From the NCBI GenBank assembly GCA_021397835.1, contig JAJFZO010000034.1, positions 5,210,501 to 5,274,500 on the forward strand: a stretch of 64,000 bases of DNA. Direction: 5' to 3'. Position 1 is the first letter of the stretch, and each line of letters opens with the position of its first letter. Below, piece by piece: positions 50,225 to 64,000 of the stretch. The notes beneath the pieces were generated by a model. That model saw only the letters and a program-made list of their open reading frames with translations. It did not search any database and was not told the origin of the DNA. Both the position numbers and the translations under genes were made by a program. This DNA comes from Moringa oleifera (Eukaryota > Streptophyta > Magnoliopsida > Brassicales > Moringaceae).

Positions 50225-53200
50225 CATGGGCGAAAGCCTTTGAGGACTACCCCGAGCTTTAGCTCGAGTAAAATTTTTTTAAAATTTTATTGAAATTAAA
50301 TTTCACCTTTAAGCATTAGGTTAAGTGTTCTTTTTTTTTTTCTCTCTTTCACTCTTTCTCTTCTTTCTCCTCTATTAACATGTATCTCCTCCCCTTCTAT
50401 TTCAAATTTTCTTTCGCACGACTGTTACCACGTCCACTCGCCTGTGGTTTCTCCAAAGTCCAATCTTAATCTCATTCTACTTAACTCATATATTTATTTG
50501 ATCTTCTTCGTCATTCTTTTTAAGGTTTGTTTTTCTCTTCATCTTCATTTAAATAAATTATTTTTATTTTTTATTTATATTTTTATTTAACAGTAATATA
50601 AGTGTATTGTTACTTTAAAATAGATAAATTTATAAATAAAAAATTATTATTCATTGTTGATTTGATTATAAGTTAGAATATTATTTAATTTTATTTTATT
50701 TTTTAGAAGATGAATATTCTTTAGTTTGTATGTAAGAAGTTTTTATAAAAATTTAGAGAAACAATCATCAATTTAAAAATGAGTATTTTAAAAATTTATT
50801 TAATATATGCTTAAAAATTATTCATAATAATTTAAAATTTTAACTTGAGATGTATTAATTGATGTCATTAATTAATTATTGATTAAATTATTTTATAACT
50901 GTCGATTACAATGTTAATCAATTACACATCCAAGTCAAGGAAAACTTTTCTTTCGTGCTTTGACAAGAAAGGAGATAATTTATTTAGTGATTCAAGTTCT
51001 CCATCTTTGAATCACGTTAGTATTTCAAGTTCCTTAAGTTTGGATGAAAGAAGTAAATTTGAGAATATCAAAGTATCATACAATATTAATACCTAATATT
51101 ATGAACGTGATCCTAAATTATGTTTTCTAATAGAAATATATCCTATGCATAAGCATGATAGTATTTAGAAGATATATGTTGAAATGGGACCCTCTCAACC
51201 TATATTAGCTAACTACACTTCGATTATAGATGAAAAACAAATTTGATAATTTCAAGCTTTTTGGTTTAAAAGATTTAATTGACTTGAATTTTCAATTAAA
51301 AAATAAAGCATATTGTTTTCCATGTTATCTCCTTGAGAGTTATCCACTTAAGTATCGCATATTTATAATTGATGATTTTCAAAGTTGAAAAAAAAGAGGA
51401 TGGTAAAAAAATGTTCGTTGTTCTATATGAAGGGGAAATTGATTCACATCATAAGATTTGCTATGAAGAGTTGAAAGAATTTAAAAAATTCATCCCAACA
51501 TATTGATAGAGTTACGAATGTACTTTCTTTAGAAGAAATCTTATGAAATCAATTATGTGTCAAGACTTCATTAGAGGCTGTGAAATGGTTGGCATTGCAA
51601 GGGTGTGCTTTTAAGGGTCACGATGAGTCTATCAATTCTAATAATCATGAAAATTTTCTTGAATTGGTAAATGGCAAGCATCAGTGAACAATGAAATTAC
51701 TGGAGTTGTATTAGAAAATTTTTTATTGAATGCCAAGTATACATCATCATTTATTCAAAAAGAGTTATTAAAAATTTTTACCAATCAAGTGAGGCTAAGG
51801 ATTTGTGATGAAATTGAAGATGCCAAATTTTGTATTTTTATTGATAAAGCTATTAATGAACTTAGTATAGAACAAATGGTACTCATTTTGAGATATATTA
51901 ATAATGATGGTTTAATATATGAATGTTTCTTTGAAGTTATCAGTGTTGAGAACAAAAGAACCAAAAATCTTAAGTAGCACATAGGTAATATCTTTAATAA
52001 ATTCAATTTATTAGTTGAAGATTTGTAGGGTCAAGGATATAATGGTGTTAGCAATATGCCGAGTAAATGGAATAGTTTACAAGCTTTATTTCTTGAAGAT
52101 TTTTCATGCGCCTATTATGCATATTGCTTTACACATCAACTTCAATTTGCTTTAATTGCAGTGGCAAAAAAAAGTACATGAAGTGTGGTTGTTTTTATTG
52201 AAATTGAGTTATATTATGAAACTTTTTCAGTGTTTCTTCCAAGAGGCATTGCGAGTTGAAATCTATTCGTGAAGATGAAATTATAGATTTGATTGCTTCA
52301 TGGGAGCTTGAGACTAGTGAAAGGGCTAATCAAGTAAGCACTTTGCAACAAATCGCAACTACTCGTTGGAGTTCTCGTTTCACTTCTATTAAAAGGTTGA
52401 TTAATTTGTATGGTTCTGTTTCTACTTTTTTTGAAAATTTAATTGACAGTAAACTGCCTATAAACACTAGAGATTTTTGAATTCGTGTTTTTGTTGTCGA
52501 TTATGAACAAAGTATTAGAAATTTTTGATTTACTTAGTCAAGCTTTGCAATTGAAATCTTAAGATATCTTAAATACTATGAATTTAGTTTTACTATAAGA
52601 AAACTTCTCCAAGAGTTAAAAGATGAATGGCATGTTTTCTTTCAGAGTGTGGTATCATTTTATATTAGTTATAATGTTGATATGCCCAAAAAGAATGTAC
52701 GTCATATGAAAAGTATAAGATGCTCTTGTCAACAGAAAGATGATGTCACAACTGAGCATTACTATCACTTTAAAATCTTCAATGCTGTGATAGATTTTTA
52801 GTTAAAAGAGTTACATAGTAGATTTTCAGACAAAATGGTTGAGCCTCTTACTCTTAGTATGACTTTAAGTCCTATTGATGGCTTCAAATTATTTAATGTT
52901 AAGGATATTGTCACTTTTGCTAAGAATTATTATTCTTTAGATTTTGGCAAAAGTGACATTCAAGATTTAAGAAGACAATTAGACCATTACAGATTAGATG
53001 TACTTAGCTCAAAATATTAATTCTCTTTCTGAATTTGTAGACTTTTGATTGCAACAAAAAGGTCAGAATACTACACTTTAGTTGATAAGTTAATTCTTTT
53101 AGTGTTAAATCCTTTAGTTTTTAGAGCGAAAACGGAACAAGCATTTTCAACTATGAAACTTCTTAAAACGCCTCTTCACAACAAGATGAAAGATGATTTT

Positions 53201-53463
53201 CTTACAAATTATATGGTTATTTATATTGAAAAAGGTATTGTTGATTCAATAGATATCAAATCTATAATTGATGACTTTGATAGTGTGAAATCTCGTAGAA
53301 GAAAATTAAAATTATAATCAATTGTATTTAAAAGGGTAAGATTTGTTATGTCAACCTATTTAGTCTATCTTTTTTTGTTATATAAAAGAAATGATATTTC
53401 TCATATTGTGATCATGAAAAAAAATTTAACTCACCCCAATAAAAATTTTTGGTTTCGCCCCTG
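50225..53463 (+). mobile_element. ZMYM1-type hAT transposon, longer copy
   Basis: Termini CATGGGCGAAAGCC and GGTTTCGCCCCTG form inverted repeats, flanked by ATGCAGTT (50,217-50,224) and AAACAGTT (53,464-53,471). Length 3,239 bp. Broken frames cover the whole transposase in order: TTF zinc-finger region near 51,050-51,350 (FQAFWFKRFN, then AYCFPCYLL), DUF4371 region 51,540-52,000, TTRWSSRFTSIKRLINLYG at 52,350-52,430, LTLSMTLSPIDGFKLF at 52,850, and the hAT dimerisation region 53,045-53,317 (EQAFSTMKLLKTPLHNKM, then IDIKSIIDDF). Several stops; inactive. Same insertion site as 26,398-28,244, but retaining about 1.3 kb that copy lost. Confidence 0.87.
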
Positions 53464-53471
53464 AAACAGTT

Positions 53472-54806
53472 AAACATGCATTTTCATATTATTCCCGTTT
53501 TAGGTTCTTGGATTCTTGTTCATGAGTGAAAAAAGGAGGAGCTCTTCAATCAATCATTGATTGGAATGAATATTTCATGCATCCAAGTGCCTATGTAATT
53601 GTTATTAGATGAGACTTTATGGCAACAATCATCTTGTTTAATTATGAGTAATGAATAGTAACATCCTTGACCTGTTCTCTATTTCTATAAACCATGAGGC
53701 TTTATTATTCCTATTCAATTTTAGTTAACAAATTAACCCACCACCCCCCTCCCCCAACCCAAAAAAAAAAAAAAAAGGAGAAATAAGATGGTGAAAGTAC
53801 AAGATTGTATCGTTTATCAAAATATTAATTACTTGGCAAATCTTTGAGGAATCATGCACTATTTTAATTGCTTGAAAGAGTCTTTTAATACGGCTAGCTC
53901 CTCCTTGGACTTCTTCTAAAGATCCCAAGTTCACTTGAAATTTTATAGTGTTGTAGACTTGTAGGTTATTTTAGGGAGGTGATGGCCATCCTTGGTTTGC
54001 AATATTCTGAACATTAATATTATTTTCTAAAAATTAAATACATGAATATTAAGTTATTTATGTTTGATTGGTCATAATAATTTAATTTTAAATTTTCAGA
54101 CAAATGTAAAATTCATGTTTAACTCATTAATAAGTTTCTACGAATTAAGCAATCTAATTTCTTACTTGCATTTTTCAATGATATAGTTGTTCTTCAAATA
54201 TATTTATAACATCATTTATATTGCGTTAGTATTTAATTTGCATATCAAATTTTAAATTAAGAAATTACACCACATAAATATTATAACATACTTTTGAGTT
54301 GAAACTCTATCAATTCCTTCATTAAATATTAAAGACAATGTTTAGGGATACTTCATTTTAACATTTCATGCACAAAACATGCGGGCCCACACATATATAA
54401 AATATGTTGTAAGAGTAAGTCAAGAAAAGATAAAATAAAAGCTTCTGAATCACAAAATCATTAAGTATTCCTGGATAATTAAGGATGTACATTGATTGTT
54501 CTAAGTGTTTCTCTCCAACATCTGTTGCTCTTCAGCGCATAATTATAAATTATTAAACAGCTCAATAATGTTTAATGAGTCATCTACCTGATATATAAGT
54601 TTACATGAGGCTTTTCCAAGGGCTCAGCAGCCCCATTCCAAAACCCAGGAAGCTTCATATTTGACCAGAAATTAAATTAAAATCCCATGAAGAGCAATAT
54701 TCCGTCAAACAAGAGGAGAACAAGAATTGGGTAATTGGCATATTAACAAAATCATGAGAAGAGAAGCATTTGACTAGTCATCGTAGTTGTACCTGATAGT
54801 GGGTTG
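53472..54806. other. Intergenic region with the right-hand identity step
   Basis: 53,472-53,989 is a diverged counterpart of 28,253-28,652, with an extra stretch of about 110 bp that includes a poly-C/poly-A run near 53,740-53,776. From 53,990 it becomes near-identical to the left copy. Confidence 0.7.
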
Positions 54807-57574
54807 CTACCGAGTATCTAATTCAGAGATAGTGACCTCATTTACGGATTGTTGTAACGAAACTGATCCAGAATTTTCGAATTGTGTTGCACTGGAACTT
54901 TCCCATCCTGGGACTGGACCAAAACTTGCCCACGAGACAAAAAATGCAGGTTTTGAAGGTGCTGGACCGGTCATGGTGTAACTACTAAGCATCATAATGA
55001 CCTGTGACGTTGTAGGCCTATCAACAGAAGCTTCTTGAACGCACATTAAACCGATATGGATGCACTTTAAAGCTTCCTGTCTTGGCCATTGGTCACTCAT
55101 TGTTGGATCCAATAGTTCCAGGGCCGTCCCGTTGCTCCAATGTTGCCATGCCTATGTCATGTCGAACCATAATAGTCAGATTCATTAGCATACCATAAAT
55201 GCAAGGAAGATCAATTGTCCCTCATTATTTGATTCTTACATGACTCTGAAGATTGATTGAGTTGAAGAAACTAGAGCTTTTTCGGCCAGTCAAGATTTCC
55301 AAAACCAAGATGCCAAAGCTGTAGACGTCAGATTTAGTGGAGAAGTGTCCATTCTTGGCGTACTCCGGAGCCATGTACCCACTTCATGCCATCAACAAGT
55401 AAATGATAGTCAGTCAGTCTTTTATGATGTCAAGTATACTGATTAATGTATTTGAGCATACATGGCGTATACTTACGATGTCCCAGCAATCCTATTTGTT
55501 TTGGCTTGAGTCTGGTTTTCACCAAATAGTCTTGCCAAACCAAAATCAGAGATTCTGGGATTCATGAACTCATCTAACAAAATATTGCTGGCCTTCAAAT
55601 CTCGCTGAATAATCCTCAACTAGGAATCTTCATGTAGATAAAGTAGCCCTCGTGCGACTCCAATGATGATTTTGTGACGCATTTCCCATTCCAAGGTAAA
55701 CCGTTTGCTTTTGTCTGCATGATCCAAGTGCCAAATTATAGTTAACATAGATAAAACGACTAAGAGTAAGAAAAAGCAAAGAAGAAATCCAATATAAGGT
55801 AATGATAGTTGACAAACCCAAAGGAGACACACCAAATGGAAGAAAAAGATGGTCTTCAAACTTCAACATATTGATGTAGATCTCAAGTGATACATGTCTT
55901 AAATAAAATTATAAACAAGAATTTGAAAGATGAAAATGTTGTTACCGAATAAGATCGTGTCCAAGCTGCCATTAGGAAGGTATTCATAAACCAGTAGTTT
56001 TTCTTTTTCTTCTAAGCAGAAGCCTAACAGCTTTACCAGGTTTCGGTGCAGCAGTTTAGCAACGAACATTACTTCAGTTTTCAGCTCTTGTAGACCTTGT
56101 CCTGAGGTACTTGACAGCCTCTTTACAGCTACTTGTTGCCCATCAAGCAGTGTTCCCTGAATGGATGGATCCATAATAATATATGATTCAGTAAACTGAA
56201 AATATACATGTGGGCATGTAAATATGTATTTTGAAGGTAGGATTACCTTATAAACTGGACCGAAACCTCCTTCTCCAAGCTTGTTGGAATCAGAGAAATC
56301 TCTTGTTGCAGTTTTAAGAGTTTTTAGTCCAATTGATGGGGATTCCATGTCTTTATCTCCATCTTCACGAACATCACCTAAGAATAACATACAAGAAATA
56401 CAGTGTTTATCAATTAAGCCAAAGAATCAATTTGATTCTTGGTATTGTAGAGACATAAGCTCACTGCCTACTCCTTTTCCCTTGGCCTTTCTTTAAGAGA
56501 AGAAACAATTGATCATCGGTAGCACTACCAGTGCAGCACTTACAGGTATGACCGCAAGAGCAACGATTTTTGAAGTGCTCTTCTTATCTGCTAAACAAGA
56601 AGACAACCAGATAAATAAAGATCTTTAAAAGATATCAAATAAATTTCTTATAGGTAATTATGGCTCCAGAAATCTTCAGCTAGTTTCTTATAGCTGATTC
56701 ACTTAAGAAGAACACAAAAAGTATTGACTTCGATTGGTAATGAACAATACAGAAAGAGAGGAGGGCACTGAAGATCACCAGGTGGATTGGTTGAATTTCT
56801 ATTAGCACCAGGAGCTGAGTCGCGTTCAAGCAGCGAAGGAGAAAAGAAAGAGTAAATCTCAAACCGAAGATAACAACTGGGGGAGAATACTTGACCACCT
56901 TCTTTTCCATTTCAACACTTTGGAATAAAACTGATGATATCTTCAAGGCAACCGGAGCAGCTATTTCCTGTTAAGTCTCTGGTACACTGCACCAGAGCAT
57001 TTATGTTCAGAAAATCTGTGCGGGCAGTGCTCCCCACAGCAAATCTGGAAGGGCTAGAAACAGCATCTGATGATATATTTCTAAGCAAGTTCCTCACTTG
57101 AAGAGTAAAAACGTCTGGATCAGTTGCATTTTGGACATTGTATAAAGCCAATGTTGGAGAGCTACTGGCACTTGAGTAGAAGCGCCAGTCTGCATAACGT
57201 AACCAGCAAGAATCATATCCTAAGTAAGCTTCCTTCTTGTAAGGACAGACTTGTTGGATTTCTCTTGATGCAGTATCTGCACAAAGTTGACAATCTTCCT
57301 TGGAGACATCATCTCTGCATTGTATGAGTCCATAAACCACATCAGGGTTTTCTCCCTCACTGGTGAAGAAGAAGCCTGATAGAGAAGCATTGGCTGCAAT
57401 TGAAGTTAGGGTAAGGTTTAGGTTCTGCTCATAAATACTCCCAGTAGTGTAATTCAGAGCAGCATCACAGCTGAATACTTTGTTAACTTTTGCTTTTGTA
57501 CTGGGATGGTAATAAGAAAGAAGACACAGAAGTAAGAGTGATCGAAGAGTATCAAATGCAGGAGACCGCATCAT
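54807..57574 (-). pseudogene. Cysteine-rich receptor-like kinase (CRK) pseudogene, right copy
   Basis: Same seven-exon layout as the left copy, shifted by 25,335: 57574-56779, 56587-56465, 56377-56247, 56156-55946, 55714-55477, 55381-55240 and 55151-54807. It shares the exon-5 stop (55,620-55,622) and the QRD catalytic loop, so these arose before the duplication. Two extra stops are private to this copy. In the second DUF26 domain a Cys codon is TGA (56,912-56,914). After the membrane helix a Trp codon is TAA (56,493-56,495). Translation from the normal ATG would end after 220 residues, giving a secreted protein with one full and one incomplete DUF26 domain and no membrane anchor. Confidence 0.92.
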
Positions 57575-59899
57575 ATCAACAGTTGAGGAATCAATTGAGA
57601 TATATAACCTAAACTAACTGAATTCATTGAAGCAAGAGCAGAAGATACAAGAATTAATATGGGTATCCAACCTTCCGTGCTCAAAACTGTAAACCAAATT
57701 CTAGGAAGCTGGGTATGACAATCATGACAATGCACCCTTTATGAATATTTCTTAGCTTGACTAGTCAAGTAAAAACAAACACAAAATCCAAATGACTTAA
57801 AGCCATTTAAAATCTTATTGTAGTGGTCTAGATAATCAATCTTCCATTATTTCCAAGACATGACTTAGAGAAACATTTTAATACACAACATGATTTCTAC
57901 GATGACAAGCAACTATATTTTATAGTCACAGCGAAAAGACGTGGTAAAGAAGCCTACTATCTTCAGTTTTCTCTTTAAAATAAAAAGGCTTCTCAATCAG
58001 CTCATCACCAGGCCGGCACACAGAAAATGACATAAAATTGATCAACACTTCTCTAGAAACTCAGTGGGCTATGATATCCAAAGTGATACTTACAACATTG
58101 AGACTGCAGAAGTGTTAAATCATCACCCCATGCCTTACAGCTATTTTCAGAGTGAGGTTATACATATATTATTGATTGTTTTGATCGATTATCTTTTTAT
58201 TTTTATAAAATTTAGTATATATATTTAATCAAATTTAAATAAAATAAATAAAATTTGATCTATTGATTCATTTAATTGATCTTAACAAGTCAGCTCATTA
58301 AAATAATTTGATTTAAAATTTAAAAACTACAGTTCACCCATGCATGAAAATAAGTAATCTTAAATTTAGTCTAATTATTAAGGTGAGAATAAACTTCGTC
58401 AGATTGAACCATAAACGGGTCACTATATGATCCATGAACCTAACAATGACCTTCGAGTTTCATATAAATAAATGTACAGTAAATATAAAAACACTTTTAT
58501 ATTTTTCTAGTTAATTAAGTAAAATTTTTCTAAACTGTTTCAAAATATAACACAATTAGAGATTTTGTTTTCTTTTTTTATTTTTTTGTGAGTGTTAAGA
58601 TTTTGATTTCTTTTTTCTCTTTGGGTCTCTTCTTTTTCATCCTTTTCCCTATATTATTCTCTCTTATCTCTTGCTTTAATCTTTGCTTCAATTATCACCA
58701 TCCACAAAGATAAAGCAATCAAAGCCATGCTCATCATCACCTTACTCATATATATTCAACAAAGGTTGGATTATGGTGGAAAATCATGCTTCAACCCAAT
58801 AATATGTGGTTCCCATTGGATAATGCTTTTCTTGGAGATCAAGTTGTTCTTAAAGTAAAAGAAAAGCTTCATCTTCGGGCGAAAATCCCGTTGCTTCGTA
58901 GAGACCGGTTCGGTTCAACGATTTGCATGTTACTTTAATGGTGTGGTATTTCATGTAGAAACCAATTGTGGCAGAGCCTGACCAACTTTTACCCCATGAC
59001 GACAGCTTGAAACCATACTTTTATTTGATAGTGATCATCTAAAATACATTATCTTTATGCTTGAATGTATCTAACTTGTATGAGATAAGAAAAATATTAT
59101 TTTCAAAGAATACAGATGCAATACAGGTACAAACAGAAAATAATTGTGTTTACTCTTTCTTGAATTGGAGAAAGATACTAATTTTGTATCAAACCATTTC
59201 TCAAGTCATTAGTTGGCTACTTATCCAAGCTAATATTAAACTTAAGTGTTCGAAAATTAAAAGGTGCTCACACTATGCTGGTAGACATGAAAGCCAACGA
59301 AATAGACTTACCTGGATTTGCAACTCCGGATATTAACAGTAGAGATAGATAGGCCTGCTAATTCATCACTTATCCCATAATTTGTACTCTTAATGATAGA
59401 GTTAATGACATCACTCATACTTATATATATGTTGAATATTTTTTCAAAATTGATGAGACTAATATTACATTAAGTGAAGAGATATATTTTGCAACCTTTA
59501 CATGAATATGTGTGTATATATTGTATGTCAGCCAATAACTTTGGACATATACACATATTATACATACATATTTTATCCATGAACATTATCAATATGCCAA
59601 ATAGCTACTGTTAAGAAGTGCTTAATCAATGAGTGAGCTAATGAACACGTTAGTAATTTCTGGTAGTTTATCTAATAGATTAGATGGTGTAGATGACATT
59701 CCAAATTTGATTTCCAGCTGCAAACTCTTAAGACTATTACACCATACAAACTTTAGTTTAGACGATATCCATGGCCTCCTTTTTCCATGTTAAGGCCTTT
59801 TGATCAGGGACATAAACGTAATGGATTCATAGACATTTAACCCTATGACACTTTAAGAAATGTCTACCAGTTAGTTACAGTGACAAGGTTTGACGAATC
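57575..59899. other. Divergent intergenic region, right copy
   Basis: Near-identical to 32,240-34,564; non-coding. Confidence 0.6.
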
Positions 59900-59907
59900 T
59901 ATAAAAG
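59900..59907 (+). promoter_or_regulatory. TATA box of beta-amylase, right copy
   Basis: TATAAAAG, 83 bp upstream of the ATG at 59,991; same context as the left copy. Confidence 0.6.
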
Positions 59908-59990
59908 GAGCATATGCTGGAGAAATAGCATGCATCTCAGTTTCCATCTCTTCTGTTTCAGGTAGACGCTGAAATCTTCTGTTCAAAAAA

Positions 59991-62160
<2,170 letters not shown>

Positions 62161-64000
62161 TCTGCAGGTGGTAATCTTGCACTGAGTGAAAGCGGCCATG
62201 GCTACATGGTAGAGAAACTAAATAAATTGGAGTGAGTGCTAATAAGAAGCCTTTCTTGGCAATGTGTGAAACATTTTGGATATGATCAACCCTTGATGAA
62301 TGAAAGAATTTGCATTTCTGTTTTCTGTCTCTGAGTGCGACTTCATATTTTCATAAATATAAAGAGCTTTGTTATAATATCTTCAAGAGCAAATCCACTT
62401 TTAATGGGTAGTGAAAACGCTGTTCAACTGCCATCCTATCTGTGGGATGAATTGACTGGCAAATGAAAAAGCACAGTGTTGAGTCACCACCAAAATTGGC
62501 GGTGGCTTGTTGAAGAGCCTGCAAGTGGGAGGAGCCGCAGAGGGGTTTCGTCTGCATCTCTCTACCTGGCTCTATTCCTCTGATTATAAAATAAATAGAT
62601 AAATATATATACATTATTTTCGTGTCATTTACAATTGCCTTCTTTTGAGAAAGACATGTTAAGGCATGGATGACATTATGGAGTATAGTACGGAAACAGA
62701 CTTTTCAGGCATGCAACTTAGCCCGATGAAGGTAAAACATCCTATTTAGATAGGCTTATTATAAAAAATAAAACTCTTCTGAATACCAATTAGCTTGATT
62801 AGATTATATAACCTATTAACGTCAATTTTTAGAACTATGATCTATCTATCTTTAAACTATAAATGCCCTTGCATGAGGTGTTCACGATGTAGGGAAAATG
62901 ACTTCCACCACATGTTATCTATGATAAACCTTCACCAATTAGGTAATGCAAATATATATACGCATGTAAAAGATGAAGTAAGTCATCCTTAGAAAATGTT
63001 ATGGTGTTTAATGCCTAACTTTCGATGAATGATGGATAAATATTTAAGCACCAACAAAAGAAGAAAATCTTTATATAAATTGATTTTTTTCCTTTTTAAA
63101 AAATAAAATTTTAAATAAAACACAAATTAAGTAAACTTAAATGTTATTTCAAATGAAATTTCATTTATTTTGATTTTTTTTAAAATATCACGAGGTAAAG
63201 AAGCATAAACTTTCAAGATAGAGGCACATTGTACAGAGAAAACAACATCAAGAATCCTAAGTTGTACTTTCTTTCTTTTTGCATCTCTCCGTTTCATCTT
63301 TAGTTTATCTTACAAAAAATAGTACCCTAGTTCTCAACACATTAGAAATCCTATCAAACGATTCTCGGTCAATGTTGTCTAAGCTCTAATGGTCAAAGAA
63401 TTTTTTCTTGTTTTTCATGTCCTCTGTTTTATTCAACATGAAGCAATGCAAGATCATGGTATTTTAGTATGACGAGCTTTTTCTTATTTACTTTAAAATC
63501 TATATTACCTTTTTTTTTCCTTTTTCTTTCTTTTTTTCCCTTAAAAGTAATGCACATTATCATTTCACATAGCTAGAGCTTTATTCATCTTGAGTAGCTA
63601 TATTATATAATAGCATATACATGTCAAATTTAAAATTCATGGAGGCAAAGGAAAAATATATATAACGAACCATTATTGCATAAACTATAATGATAAGAAG
63701 AAAGTTTACACATTATTGGAGTAGGTCTAATGCAAAGGGGTAATGGTGGTCAAAAGGAAAAAATCTACAAGGTAGAATTTGAAAGAGCAAATCTATTTTC
63801 TCAGATAATGTTTAGAGACAAACATAATATTTTTCCATACTCTTGTGAGTAATATCTTTTTTTTCGCCTTTCTTTTTTTTTTAATCAATATTGGTATGTG
63901 TGCAGATGTTAATGCACAAATGTAATGTTAATACAACACTTGTTACTTTTATGAATGACCTCTAACTAAGAAATAAGTTACCCCTTAAAAATTTTATGCA
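62161..64000. other. Downstream flank of beta-amylase, right copy
   Basis: 3' UTR and AT-rich non-coding DNA, still matching the left copy up to the last base of the window. Confidence 0.6.

Overview
The window is nuclear DNA from a flowering plant, probably a eudicot. The evidence is AT-rich intergenic DNA, GT-AG introns, several classes of plant transposon (LINE, Copia-like, hAT, Ptta/En-Spm-like, CACTA-like) and plant-only gene families: phytocyanin, DUF26/Gnk2 secreted proteins, DUF26 receptor kinases, LRK10L-type kinase and beta-amylase. I cannot name the species from sequence alone.

Left third (1-19 kb). A decayed LINE (1-1,255) is followed by a complete two-exon uclacyanin-type phytocyanin gene (minus strand, 1,635-2,582). 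Next is a tandem cluster of DUF26 cysteine-rich repeat secretory protein (CRRSP) genes on the minus strand: intact genes at 4,757-5,485, 9,498-10,226 and 14,820-15,548, and a 5'-truncated pseudogene at 14,043-14,347. The first two sit in ~4.5-4.9 kb tandem units that also carry the same dead Ptta/En-Spm-like transposase. Units 1 and 2 share a TATA box and two W-boxes. A Copia gag relic lies at 18,670-19,110.

Middle (19.8-28.6 kb). A short non-autonomous LTR retroelement occurs as a tandem internal-LTR-internal-LTR-internal array. A hAT element with an 8-bp target duplication is nested in it (21,281-24,563). A second, ZMYM1-type hAT element follows (26,398-28,244).

Right half (28.6-64 kb). 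A CRK receptor-kinase pseudogene (minus) and a complete seven-exon cytosolic-type beta-amylase gene (plus) form a divergent pair. The pair is present twice, 25,335 bp apart: 29,472-36,825 and 54,807-62,160. From 28,653/53,990 rightwards the copies are near-identical. Leftwards of that point the same order of elements (nested hAT, retroelement, second hAT) is also duplicated but clearly more diverged. The locus therefore has two ages of duplication meeting at a sharp step. Both beta-amylase copies are open. Both CRK copies share a nonsense codon and an HRD-to-QRD change, and the right copy has two further stops.

Only the right-hand duplicate carries a ~4.2 kb CACTA-like insert (about 45,132-49,307). 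It has arrays of ~37-bp palindromes at its left end and a captured, intron-containing fragment of an LRK10L-type kinase gene. It sits exactly where the other copy has most of an LTR and its primer-binding site. This Pack-type structure, the LTR array and the two-age duplication are the least ordinary things here.

Functionally, the live genes are one secreted copper protein, three secreted DUF26 proteins (apoplastic defence/stress family) and two beta-amylases (starch/glucan breakdown to maltose). They are not a pathway; they share a locus shaped by tandem duplication and transposons.
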